From Ferruginibacter sp050611725 (GTDB lineage: Bacteria; Bacteroidota; Bacteroidia; Chitinophagales; Chitinophagaceae): 64,000 nucleotides of DNA. Of the stretch, positions 50,732 through 59,554 are shown piece by piece. Where the stretch lies: assembly GCF_050611725.1 (NCBI RefSeq), contig NZ_JBODJB010000001.1, forward strand, positions 1,178,001 through 1,242,000, written 5' to 3'. Position numbers and translations under genes: made by a program. How positions within the stretch are numbered: the first letter of the stretch is position 1; each line of letters begins with the position of its first letter. The notes under the pieces are model-generated. The model saw only the letters and a list, made by a program, of their open reading frames with translations, was not told the DNA's origin and ran no database searches.

Positions 50732-51985
50732 ATGGAGCTAAAAAGAGTAGTCGTAACCGGATTGGGAGCCCTTACACCGTTAGGGAAAACTGTTGCCGAT
50801 TATTGGCAGGGATTGGCCGAAGGTGCAAATGGCTGCGATTTTATTCAGCAATTCGATGCATCAAAATTCAAAACCAGGTTTGCCTGTGAAGTGAAGGATT
50901 TTGATCCTACGGTTTATTTAGATAAAAAAGAAGCCCGTAAAATCGATCGCTTTAGTCAGTTTGCATTAATAGCAAGTGATGAAGCGGTGAAAGATGCTGG
51001 TATTACTGCAGATAATGTTGACCCGGACAGGGTTGGTGTTATTTTCGGTAGCGGTATCGGAGGGTTGATCACCTTTCAGGAAGAAGTAATGAATTTTGCT
51101 TCCGGAGATGGTACTCCACGTTTCAATCCTTTCTTTATTCCAAAAATGATATTGGATATTGCCGCTGGGCATATCTCCATGCGTCATACTTTCCGTGGGC
51201 CAAACTATGCAGTAGTTAGTGCTTGTGCATCCAGCACAAACGCCATCATTGATGCATTTGATAATATACGTGTAGGAAAATCAGACATCATTATCACCGG
51301 TGGTAGCGAAGCGGTTGTTAGCGCAGCAGGTGTAGGTGGTTTCAATGCAATGAAAGCATTGAGTGAAAGAAATGATGATCCTAAATCCGCCAGCCGTCCA
51401 TTCGACAAAGACCGTGATGGTTTTGTAATGGGAGAGGGTGCCGGCGTATTGGTGTTGGAAAGTCTTGATCATGCCCTTGCAAGAGGTGCAAAAATTTATT
51501 GCGAAATAGCAGGTGGTGGCGCTACTGCCGATGCTCATCATATCACTGCACCACATCCGGAAGGATTAGGGGCAAACAACGTAATGAAAGCGGCTTTAAG
51601 AGATGCCGGTTTAAAACCGGAAGACATTGATTACATCAACGTACACGGAACTTCTACACCTTTAGGTGATATTGCTGAAACAAAAGCGATCAAGAATGTT
51701 TTTGGAGATCATGCCTACAAATTAAATATCAGCAGTACAAAAAGTATGACAGGTCACTGTCTTGGTGCTGCAGGTGCATTAGAGGCACTGGCTTGTATCA
51801 TGGCTGTTACAAAAGATATCATTCCTCCAACCATCAATCATTTTACCGATGATCCGGAATTGGATTCTAAATTGAATTTCACTTTCAACAAAGCACAACA
51901 CAAAACCGTGAATGCAGCGCTCAGCAATACATTTGGTTTCGGTGGCCACAATGCTTCTGTTATTGTAAAAAAATATAAACCTTAG
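50732..51985 (+). CDS. fabF: Beta-ketoacyl-ACP synthase II
   Basis: 417 residues from ATG 50732 (MELKRVVVTGLGALTPLG). The in-frame ATG at 50696 lies within the hairpin. It elongates acyl chains on ACP. The Cys-His-His triad is visible: Cys165 (SACASSTNA), His305 (HGTSTPLGD), His342 (MTGHCLGAAGALEA). GFVMGEGAGVLVLE and NTFGFGGHNAS complete the family pattern. Its 3' end is followed immediately by an inverted-repeat element. Confidence 0.97.
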   Translation: MELKRVVVTGLGALTPLGKTVADYWQGLAEGANGCDFIQQFDASKFKTRFACEVKDFDPTVYLDKKEARKIDRFSQFALIASDEAVKDAGITADNVDPDRVGVIFGSGIGGLITFQEEVMNFASGDGTPRFNPFFIPKMILDIAAGHISMRHTFRGPNYAVVSACASSTNAIIDAFDNIRVGKSDIIITGGSEAVVSAAGVGGFNAMKALSERNDDPKSASRPFDKDRDGFVMGEGAGVLVLESLDHALARGAKIYCEIAGGGATADAHHITAPHPEGLGANNVMKAALRDAGLKPEDIDYINVHGTSTPLGDIAETKAIKNVFGDHAYKLNISSTKSMTGHCLGAAGALEALACIMAVTKDIIPPTINHFTDDPELDSKLNFTFNKAQHKTVNAALSNTFGFGGHNASVIVKKYKP

Positions 51986-52072
51986 TACCCCATCCCCTAA
52001 AGGGGAGTTATTATGTTTTGCACTTAAAATATTCGCTTCAAAAAGCCCCCTTTAGGGGATGGGGGCTTTTTG
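51986..52072. repeat. Inverted-repeat element after fabF, with terminator
   Basis: CCCCATCCCCTAAAGGGG (51988-52005) and CCCCTTTAGGGGATGGGG (52047-52064) are perfect inverse copies. The right half also forms GCCCCC-tttaggggat-GGGGGC followed by TTTTTG, a terminator (52045-52071). It shares the CCTAAAGGGG core with the element at 49608-49736. Confidence 0.75.
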
Positions 52073-52200
52073 TCCCAGCATTCTTTTTTCATAGCATCAT
52101 CCTTGCGTCGCCCTCTTGTACTGCATACCAATGTTGAACATTTTTCTTACTTTTATACAATCTTATCATGTATATTTAACCAAAATATATTCATCGTCTT

Positions 52201-52911
52201 TTGGCACTATTAACTAACCTGTTCAGTGGATCAACTAAACGAAAAGAGTTTAAAAAACAACTCACCAATGTGTTGGGCTTTGCTCCCGGCAAATTGGATT
52301 TATACACTACCGCATTAAGCCATCGTTCGGTAAGGGAAGGAGCAGATGAAAACAATGAACGCCTCGAATTTTTAGGCGATGCTGTGTTGAGTTCTATTGT
52401 TGCACACTATCTGTTTATGAAATATCCTTACAAAGGCGAGGGCTTTTTAACCGAGATGAGAAGTAAAATGGTTAACCGTCAGCAATTGAACGATGTAGGC
52501 GTAAAAATGGGACTCAAAAAAATCACCATCTACAATAAACATGATAGCTCATTAAAAATATCTCAGATCTTCGGTAATACGTTAGAAGCGTTGATAGGAG
52601 CGGTTTACCTAGATAAAGGTTACAAGAAAACGCAAAAATGGGTAGAGAAAAATATTATCTATACCCATATGTTTATTGACGATCTGGAGGGAGTTGAAAT
52701 AAATATTAAGAATCGTTTATACGGGTGGGCCAATAAAAATGGTAAAGTGTTGGATTTTGAAACCCTTGAAGAGGTTTTTCAAAATGGCAGACGTTTATTT
52801 ACGATCGGTGCCACTGTTGATGGAGAATTGGTTGCACAGGGGAAGGGGTATAATAAAAAAGATGCCAGCCAGATTGCGGCGCAGTTGGCGGTAGAGAAGT
52901 TAGGACTGTAA
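52201..52911 (+). CDS. rnc: Ribonuclease III
   Basis: 236 residues; cleaves double-stranded RNA in rRNA and mRNA processing. The catalytic motif ENNERLEFLGDAVLSSIV (near 50-68) and the second site GNTLEALIGAVYLDKG are present. The C-terminus is a double-stranded RNA binding domain (ENGRRLFTIGATVDGELVAQGKGYNKKDASQIAAQLAVEKL type). The only plausible start is TTG at 52201 (ATT at 52189 is also in frame); no in-frame ATG precedes it. It lies about 130 bases after the fabF 3' repeat, followed closely by gpsA. Confidence 0.94.
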   Translation: MALLTNLFSGSTKRKEFKKQLTNVLGFAPGKLDLYTTALSHRSVREGADENNERLEFLGDAVLSSIVAHYLFMKYPYKGEGFLTEMRSKMVNRQQLNDVGVKMGLKKITIYNKHDSSLKISQIFGNTLEALIGAVYLDKGYKKTQKWVEKNIIYTHMFIDDLEGVEINIKNRLYGWANKNGKVLDFETLEEVFQNGRRLFTIGATVDGELVAQGKGYNKKDASQIAAQLAVEKLGL

Positions 52912-52914
52912 ATC

Positions 52915-53006
52915 AGTTCTTAGTTTTTAGTTCTTAGTTGAGCAACTCTTGCTGATACATAACTACGAACTCCTAACTATGAACTATGAACTAAAAACTA
53001 TGAACT
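52915..53006. repeat. Heptanucleotide repeat upstream of gpsA
   Basis: Runs of AACTATG/AACTAAA (period 7) at 52966-53006, and an inverse counterpart TTAGTTTTTAGTTCTTAG at 52918-52935, which could form a hairpin. The gpsA start codon lies inside the repeat. Confidence 0.75.
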
Positions 53007-54022
53007 TTGGAGTAATAGGTAGTGGTAGCTGGGGAACAGCCTTGGCAAAAATCTTAACCGACAACGGACAAACGATCCATTGGTATAACAGAAGTGAAAA
53101 ATCGATTGAACAGTTCAAAAAACGTAAACACAATCCTCATTATTTAAGTACTGCCTATTTCGATCTAAATAAGATCAAACTCACAACAGATGTTACCGAA
53201 GTAATTACACATTCGGATTGTATTGTAATTGCAGTGCCTTCTGCTTATGCAATAAATACTTTAAAAGATCTGGATAAAAATATCTTTACCGGCAAAAAAA
53301 TAATCAGTGCCATCAAAGGAATTTTACCCGAGCATAATCTATTGTTGAATGACTATTTGAAAGATGAATTCAATGTTCCGCTGGCGAATTATTTTGCGGT
53401 ATTGGGGCCTTGTCATTCTGAAGAAGTAGCTGCAGAAAAATTATCTTACTTGACTTTTTCAGGAACAGATAAGGATGCTACGCATGAAATAACTAATTAC
53501 TTCAAAACAGATTATTTAAACACTGTTGAGAATAATGATATCTATGGTGTGCAATATGCTGCCATCTTAAAAAACATTTACGCAGTGGGTGCCGGTATTG
53601 CACATGGGTTGGAGTATGGCGATAATTTTTTAAGTGTACTCATTGCTAATAGTGCAGATGAGATGGTAGGCTTCTTAAAAAAGTCCACATTAATACCTCA
53701 TGCTGAACTCCCCACAAAGAACCTAGAACTAAAAACTAATTACTCCGCCTCCGTTTATCTTGGCGATCTTTTAGTAACCTGCTATTCACTTTTCAGTCGT
53801 AACCGAACTTTTGGTAATATGATCGGCAAAGGCTATTCCGTTAAAACAGCACAGTTAGAAATGAGTATGGTAGCCGAAGGTTATAATGCCAGTAAGTGTA
53901 TGTATCTTATCAACCAATCCGTTGCTGCGCCTATGCCCATTGCAGAAACAGTTTATAAAATTTTATGGGAAGGACTTTCGCCTGAAGAAGGGTTTAAGCA
54001 GATCGAAGAAACCTTAATTTAA
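53000..54022 (+). CDS. gpsA: Glycerol-3-phosphate dehydrogenase (NAD(P)+)
   Basis: 340 residues from ATG 53000 (MNFGVIGSGSWGTALA; Rossmann motif GSGSWG at 6-11). It reduces dihydroxyacetone phosphate to glycerol 3-phosphate for lipid synthesis. Other landmarks are VPSAYAI, KGILPE, LGPCHSEEVAAE and LKNIYAVGAGIAHGLEYGDN, then LGDLLVTCYSLFSRNRTFGNMIGKG. Around residues 236-250 (HAELPTKNLELKTNYSA) the sequence looks like an inserted copy of the same AACTA repeat found upstream; homologues have a short loop there. Activity is likely retained. Confidence 0.92.
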   Translation: MNFGVIGSGSWGTALAKILTDNGQTIHWYNRSEKSIEQFKKRKHNPHYLSTAYFDLNKIKLTTDVTEVITHSDCIVIAVPSAYAINTLKDLDKNIFTGKKIISAIKGILPEHNLLLNDYLKDEFNVPLANYFAVLGPCHSEEVAAEKLSYLTFSGTDKDATHEITNYFKTDYLNTVENNDIYGVQYAAILKNIYAVGAGIAHGLEYGDNFLSVLIANSADEMVGFLKKSTLIPHAELPTKNLELKTNYSASVYLGDLLVTCYSLFSRNRTFGNMIGKGYSVKTAQLEMSMVAEGYNASKCMYLINQSVAAPMPIAETVYKILWEGLSPEEGFKQIEETLI

Positions 54023-54139
54023 CAATTTTATTTTGCATCATTCGGGTATTTGGAGTAGATTTATATCGTAAATAATTTTCGTCTATCCTTAAACGATACA
54101 TTATAGATAAAAATTCTATAACTAACTAAATACCGCTGC

Positions 54140-56509
54140 ATGAAAAAATTTCTACCCCTCATTCTATTCCTGTGTCTGTTTGCCAATTCTAAAGCTCAAT
54201 TTGTTGATATTCCCGATGCTAATTTTAGAACGTTTTTAAAAAGTAAATACCCCACTTGCTTTAACGCATCTGATCAGTTAGATACAGTTTGTGCTGCAAC
54301 CGCAATTGATAGTAATATTAATTGTTCAAATAAAAATATAAGTTCATTAGAAGGAATTCAGTATTTCAAAAGGCTAGCTTATTTGAATTGTGATAAGAAT
54401 AATTTGACAAGCATACCACCTTTGTCAAATGTGCTTATTTCGCTTTCCTGTGCTGAAAATCAACTGACTGAAATTTCCTCCTTTACTACTAATAAATTAA
54501 CAAGTTTAATTTGTAGTCATAATCAATTGACTAATCTACCTTCCCTAGCGGGTGTACGAAATAGTACAGGAGGTGTTAATGGAGTAGCAGGCTTTGAGTA
54601 TTTCAATTGTTCTTATAACTTGCTTACGGAATTGCCACCTATGCCGATAGGAGCTTATTTGGTGTCAATGTCCTTTGATCACAATAACATTACCTGCTTG
54701 CCGTCGGTGATGCCGAGAGTACATTATTTTTCTATGGATTCAACGATTAGATGTATTAGTGATGATGCGTATTATAATATTGCTTGGGCTTCAATTTATG
54801 GATCAAACTCCGGTAGTTTTATGATTGGCTGGGGAGCTAGTAATACAATGCCCTGCTACGACTGCCCTTCAGGACCTCCTTCTTATCCTATTTGTAATCC
54901 AACCAATAATGTTAATGGCTGTGTTTCCACGACAACAAAAGTTGAGGGCAGTGTTTTTTATGATGATAATTTAAATGGAATAAAGGATGCAGATGAAATA
55001 GCTGCAAGTAATATAAAAGTAGCTTTGAAAAAAGCTGGTAACAATGTTTATACCTACAATGATGGTGGTTATTCAATTAAATTCGGCAAATATCTTGCCG
55101 ATACTATAATAGTTTCACCACCAAATTACTTTGTTTCAGAGCCCAGCACTATACCAATTCCATATACCGTCAATGATACTCTGATTAAACAAGACTTTGC
55201 TTTGCAAGTAATTCAAAATATAGATAGCATTGATATTAGTATTACATCTTTTCAAAGAGCAAGGCCTGGATTTGGATTACCTTATTTTGTCAGCTATAAA
55301 AATGTTGGTACAACAATACTTACATCTAATATTGCGGTACAATATGATGCAACAAAACTGCAATATGATAGTAGTAGTAATCACTCTGTAACCAGTGGTG
55401 TTGGTTCTTTAAATCTTGCCTCAGTTACTTTAAGGCCGGGAGAAACAAAAAGCTTCATGGCATACTTCAGGGTAAAACCATCAGTTGTAATAAATGATAC
55501 AATCAGAACTTACGCTTCTATTTCTGATGGAGCAGTTTCAGATACAGATAGTAGTAAATTAGCTGTTACAGGTTCTTATGATCCCAATGATAAACAAGCT
55601 ACTCCTATACTTACACCTCAGGAAGTCATTAACGGTGAATATATAAATTATACTATTCGTTTTCAAAATACAGGGAATGATACTGCGTTCAATATTGTTG
55701 TAGCAGATACATTGAATAGCAAGTTGCAAACATCAACCTTTGAACTGATCAATACTTCTCATAACTGTAATGTTTCATTGGTGGGAAATGTTTTATACTT
55801 TGAGTTTTTGAACATTCTATTGCCAGATAGTAATGTGAATGAACCGGCGAGCCATGGTTTTATTACATTCAGGATCCGTGCATTAAAAAATGTTCAGCTC
55901 AATGATGTAATACCAAATAAAGCATATATCTATTTTGATTATAACGCTCCGATAATTACTAATACGGCTACCACAACTATTTACATTGCACCTCCACAAC
56001 CTGTTGGTCTTTTAAATTTCACAGCCGGTTCTTTGTTTGATGGTCGTCTTCAGTTGAACTGGAGCATTACAAATGAATTGAATTGTAAAAATTATGAGAT
56101 ACAGGAAAGTATGGACGGAAATAATTTTGTTAGTGTTGGAACGGTAAATGCACAGAATTTGGGAGAGTACGATCTTATTGTAGCGGCTCCTGTAGCAGCA
56201 ATCATGTACTATCGTTTAAAAATAAATGATATTGATGGTAAAAGCAGTTATTCAAACATCGTAAAAATTCAACAACAAAAAAACAACATTGGTTTGATGG
56301 TGATGAATCCTGGAAGAAACAACTTAACGCTAAATGTTACAGATAAGGACTTGATTAATACAGAGGCGTTATTTGTAAATAGTAACGGACAGCTCATTAA
56401 AAAGATCATATTGAAGCAAGGCTTGCAGCACACAGATATCAATAATGTTTCAAAAGGAATCTATTACTTGCAAACAAAACAAGGTAATAAAAAGGTAATA
56501 GTATTATAA
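54140..56509 (+). CDS. Secreted leucine-rich-repeat protein with T9SS type A tail
   Basis: 789 residues with a signal peptide (MKKFLPLILFLCLFANSKAQ). An LRR-like region (60-190: LEGIQYFKRLAYLNCDKNNLTSIPPL, LICSHNQLTNLP, FNCSYNLLTELPPM) is followed by an SdrD-B-like segment (VEGSVFYDDNLNGIKDADE). Then come a domain common in such proteins (YDPNDKQATPILTPQEVINGEYINYTIRFQNTG) and a C-terminal region with PVGLLNFTAGSLFDGRLQLNWSI. The C-terminus itself is less clear as a sorting domain but ends GIYYLQTKQGNKKVIVL, as type A tails do. It is probably a surface protein. Confidence 0.85.
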   Translation: MKKFLPLILFLCLFANSKAQFVDIPDANFRTFLKSKYPTCFNASDQLDTVCAATAIDSNINCSNKNISSLEGIQYFKRLAYLNCDKNNLTSIPPLSNVLISLSCAENQLTEISSFTTNKLTSLICSHNQLTNLPSLAGVRNSTGGVNGVAGFEYFNCSYNLLTELPPMPIGAYLVSMSFDHNNITCLPSVMPRVHYFSMDSTIRCISDDAYYNIAWASIYGSNSGSFMIGWGASNTMPCYDCPSGPPSYPICNPTNNVNGCVSTTTKVEGSVFYDDNLNGIKDADEIAASNIKVALKKAGNNVYTYNDGGYSIKFGKYLADTIIVSPPNYFVSEPSTIPIPYTVNDTLIKQDFALQVIQNIDSIDISITSFQRARPGFGLPYFVSYKNVGTTILTSNIAVQYDATKLQYDSSSNHSVTSGVGSLNLASVTLRPGETKSFMAYFRVKPSVVINDTIRTYASISDGAVSDTDSSKLAVTGSYDPNDKQATPILTPQEVINGEYINYTIRFQNTGNDTAFNIVVADTLNSKLQTSTFELINTSHNCNVSLVGNVLYFEFLNILLPDSNVNEPASHGFITFRIRALKNVQLNDVIPNKAYIYFDYNAPIITNTATTTIYIAPPQPVGLLNFTAGSLFDGRLQLNWSITNELNCKNYEIQESMDGNNFVSVGTVNAQNLGEYDLIVAAPVAAIMYYRLKINDIDGKSSYSNIVKIQQQKNNIGLMVMNPGRNNLTLNVTDKDLINTEALFVNSNGQLIKKIILKQGLQHTDINNVSKGIYYLQTKQGNKKVIVL

Positions 56510-56534
56510 AGAATATTCAGCAGCGGATCTGTAA

Positions 56535-57653
56535 TTAAAAAAACAAATCCGCTGCTATTCCATCAGCAAATAGTTTTCCTTCCCTCGTTAATAGCAGGGC
56601 ATTGTCAACAACTTTAATTTTGCAAGAATCTTGCCATTTCTTACTTCCAACTTCCAACTTCCAACTTTTATCTTTTCCAAACCTATTAGAAACAACATCT
56701 AACCTCAATCCTTCCATCGTTCTCAAAGAAGTCATGATATATTCATTCAACATTTGTGTTTCAGTTAGTATCTCTTCTTCAAAATTTAAAGTGTTGTTTT
56801 GTAAAGATTGAATATATAGAGCATTGTTGGCAATATTCCATCTTCTGCTTTTACCATCGAATGAATGTGCAGATGGTCCAAATCCATAATATTGTTTACT
56901 CTGCCAATAACTGCTGTTGTGTTTACTGCGTTTGCCGGGTTTTGCATAATTACTTATCTCATAATGTTCATATCCTGCCCGTTGCATCCAGTCCATCAAT
57001 AATAAAAATTGCTGTGCCTGCTTTTCCGAATCAACAGATGCTGCTTTATGTTGAGCAATTAATTTATCAAGAGCTGTCTTAGGTTCTACGGTCAAGGCAT
57101 AGCAACTGATATGAGGAATGTTTTTTTCAATCACCATATCAACATTTCTTTTCCAATCATCATCATTTAAAATCGGAGAGCCGTAGATTAAGTCCACAGA
57201 AAAATTGTCAAAGCCGGCTTCTTGTACTTTATCAATACATTGTAAAGATTCTTCAGCGGTATGTGCCCTGTTCATCCAAACCAATTCTTTATTTAAGAAT
57301 GATTGTATACCGATACTAAACCGATTGATGCCAATCGTTTTCCATAGTTTTAATTTTTCTGGAGTGATATCGTCGGGATTTGCTTCCAGTGTGATCTCAA
57401 TATCATTTGCAAATTCAAAACGTTTATGCAGGGCATCAAAAATCAATTGCAAATCGTCAATAGTTAAGATGCTGGGAGTGCCACCTCCGAAATACAGTGT
57501 TTCAATCGGTTCTCTATTTCGTTCGGATAGCATGATCTCATTTATCAATGCCTTTATCAGTTCATCTTTCTGCTGTAATGAAGTAGAAAAATGAAAATTA
57601 CAATAGTGGCAAGCCTGCTTACAAAAGGGAATATGAATGTAAATTCCGGGCAA
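56535..57653 (-). CDS. hemW: Radical SAM haem chaperone HemW
   Basis: 372 residues. The CxxxCxxC cluster is FCKQACHYC (Cys11, 15, 18), so it binds a [4Fe-4S] cluster and SAM. Landmarks are TLYFGGGTPSIL, EANPD, NRFSIGIQSF and HISCYALTVEPKT. The spacing distinguishes HemW from HemN, with which it is often confused. Near residues 329-337, KSWKLEVGSKKW is encoded by a CTTCCAA heptamer repeat and replaces a variable loop; the following LLLTREGKLFADGIAADLFF is intact. Confidence 0.92.
   Translation of the reverse strand: MPGIYIHIPFCKQACHYCNFHFSTSLQQKDELIKALINEIMLSERNREPIETLYFGGGTPSILTIDDLQLIFDALHKRFEFANDIEITLEANPDDITPEKLKLWKTIGINRFSIGIQSFLNKELVWMNRAHTAEESLQCIDKVQEAGFDNFSVDLIYGSPILNDDDWKRNVDMVIEKNIPHISCYALTVEPKTALDKLIAQHKAASVDSEKQAQQFLLLMDWMQRAGYEHYEISNYAKPGKRSKHNSSYWQSKQYYGFGPSAHSFDGKSRRWNIANNALYIQSLQNNTLNFEEEILTETQMLNEYIMTSLRTMEGLRLDVVSNRFGKDKSWKLEVGSKKWQDSCKIKVVDNALLLTREGKLFADGIAADLFF
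56643..56668. repeat. Heptanucleotide repeat inside hemW
   Basis: CTTCCAA repeated three times in frame with the gene (translated as a KLEVG-type segment on the minus strand). Confidence 0.75.
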
Positions 57654-57703
57654 TATAATGCTTGATTTAATATTTAATATCTAATATTGACAATCGTACA
57701 AAA

Positions 57704-59500
57704 ATGCTAAACCGCTCAAAAAAATATTCAATATTCAATATTCAATATTCAATTGCTATAATTGCATGCATTTTTGTTTGTAATGTTACCGTTGCTCAAT
57801 ATACTTTAAAAGTAAATTTTGTTGACAAAGATACTTCCTTCAATCCGCAGTTACTGAAATTAAGCTATCGCTTTCCTGATATAGTTCGATGTGCATCATA
57901 CATAAACGGGTTGCCTACCTTGCTTGCCGGCGAGGGCTATCCTTTGGCATCTGTGGACAGCGTTCGGTACGATTCTACTTTTGCAACCATACAATTGTAT
58001 CTTGGAAAAGGCTATGAAACAATTCAACTTATTACTAATACGCCTGATAAGAAATTACTTTCAGCAATCGGCTTTACCAATAAATCATTAACGGTGTTAC
58101 AGGTACAACAACTGCAGGAGGCAATTATACATTATTGTGAAAATACCGGTTACCCTTTCGCAAACACTTTTTTAGACAGCATAGAGTTTTCAGATAATGG
58201 CACTAAGGCGAAACTTACAATCGATAAAGGCGTATTATATCATGTAGATAGTATAAGAGTTTATGGCAAAGCAAAGATCTCCAATGTTTTTTTACGGAAA
58301 TATCTGAATATAGAGAATAAGAGTATTTACAGTAAGGTGAAATTGCAGGAAATAAGTAAACGCTTATTGAATTTGCCATATTTACAGGAGCTGCAACCAT
58401 GGGATATTAGTTTGCTTGGTACAGGAGCTATTCTTAATCTTTATTTAAAACCTAAGCCAAGCAGTCAAATAAATTTTCTTGTGGGGATATTACCGGCAGA
58501 TAATCAGTTGGATAAATTACGTTTAACCGGCGACGTTAATCTGAATTTAAAAAATGCACTGGCACATGGAGAAAGTATCTTGCTCAATTGGCAGCAATTG
58601 CAAAATAAATCTCCCCGTTTAAATATCGGGTTTCAACAACCCTATATTTTCAAATCCAATTTTGGAATAGACTTTTCGTTCGATCTCTTTAAAAAAGATT
58701 CTACTTTCTTACAAATGAATGCACAGCTCGGGATTCAATATCTTTTGTCTTCCGAACAATCGGGGAAAATATTTTTTCAAAAACAAAGTGCGGTATTGCT
58801 TTCATCGGGGGTAGATACCGTTCAGGTAAAAGCAACAAAAACATTGCCTGCAAATATCGATATCAGTGCTACCAATATTGGAATAGATTATGAATGGAAT
58901 AACACTAATTACAGGCTCAATCCTGTAAAAGGGAATGAAGTAAGGATAGTTGCCACCGCCGGTATCAAAAACATCAAGAAAAATTTTGATATCATCAATC
59001 TTTATGATCCTATGTTCAACTATCAATCCTTGTACGACTCGATCAAATTAAAAGCCTATCAGTTCAGGATCAAACTGATGGCGGCTCATTTTTTTCGGGT
59101 CAACAAGTTGAGTACGGTAAAGCTATCGATCAATACCGGTTTATATAGTAGTGAAAGTATTTTCAGGAATGACCTTTTTCAAATTGGCGGCTATAAACTC
59201 CTGCGTGGGTTCGATGAAGAAAGTATTTATGCTACACAATATGCTGTAACAACGGCAGAGTATCGCTATTTACTTGGGTTGAATTCGTATTTATTTGCCT
59301 TTACAGATGCAGGGTTGGTAAAAAATAGGTATCAATCAATCGATTTGAATAATCGATTCATATCCATTGGGGCCGGTCTGTCGTTTGAAACAAAATTAGG
59401 GCTGCTCAATATCAGTTTTGCGGCCGGTAACAGAAGCGATACAAAGTTTGATCTCCGTAGAGCTTCTAAAATTCATTTTGGATATATTAATTATTTCTAA
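57704..59500 (+). CDS. Omp85-family outer-membrane protein (BamA/TamA-like)
   Basis: 598 residues with a signal region (IIACIFVCNVTVAQ). A POTRA-like part (residues 60-230: SVDSVRYDSTFATIQLYLGKGYETI, GVLYHVDSIRVYGKAKISNVFLRKYLNI) precedes a beta-barrel with Omp85-type strands (LKNALAHGESILLNWQQLQNKSPRLNIGFQQPYIFKSNFGID and FQIGGYKLLRGFDEESIYATQYAVTTAEYRYLL). RGFDEESI is the Omp85 loop-6-type motif (RGF). It is probably a minor assembly or TamA-type factor, shorter than BamA. Residues 8-16 (YSIFNIQYS) are encoded by an ATATTCA repeat. Confidence 0.85.
   Translation: MLNRSKKYSIFNIQYSIAIIACIFVCNVTVAQYTLKVNFVDKDTSFNPQLLKLSYRFPDIVRCASYINGLPTLLAGEGYPLASVDSVRYDSTFATIQLYLGKGYETIQLITNTPDKKLLSAIGFTNKSLTVLQVQQLQEAIIHYCENTGYPFANTFLDSIEFSDNGTKAKLTIDKGVLYHVDSIRVYGKAKISNVFLRKYLNIENKSIYSKVKLQEISKRLLNLPYLQELQPWDISLLGTGAILNLYLKPKPSSQINFLVGILPADNQLDKLRLTGDVNLNLKNALAHGESILLNWQQLQNKSPRLNIGFQQPYIFKSNFGIDFSFDLFKKDSTFLQMNAQLGIQYLLSSEQSGKIFFQKQSAVLLSSGVDTVQVKATKTLPANIDISATNIGIDYEWNNTNYRLNPVKGNEVRIVATAGIKNIKKNFDIINLYDPMFNYQSLYDSIKLKAYQFRIKLMAAHFFRVNKLSTVKLSINTGLYSSESIFRNDLFQIGGYKLLRGFDEESIYATQYAVTTAEYRYLLGLNSYLFAFTDAGLVKNRYQSIDLNNRFISIGAGLSFETKLGLLNISFAAGNRSDTKFDLRRASKIHFGYINYF
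57727..57753. repeat. Heptanucleotide repeat in the Omp85 gene start
   Basis: ATATTCA repeated about four times in frame; a looser run of similar type (AATATTTAATATCTAATATT) lies at 57669-57688 outside the gene. Confidence 0.75.
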
Positions 59501-59531
59501 AAATATTTTGCGGCATCATTTCAATCATCTC

Positions 59532-59539
59532 TATTTTTG
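59532..59539 (+). promoter_or_regulatory. -7 box of the DUF4271 gene
   Basis: TATTTTTG followed by CAGCATAAATTATTC and ATG at 59555. A TTG at 59537 lies inside the box and is therefore not the start. Confidence 0.6.
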
Positions 59540-59554
59540 CAGCATAAATTATTC

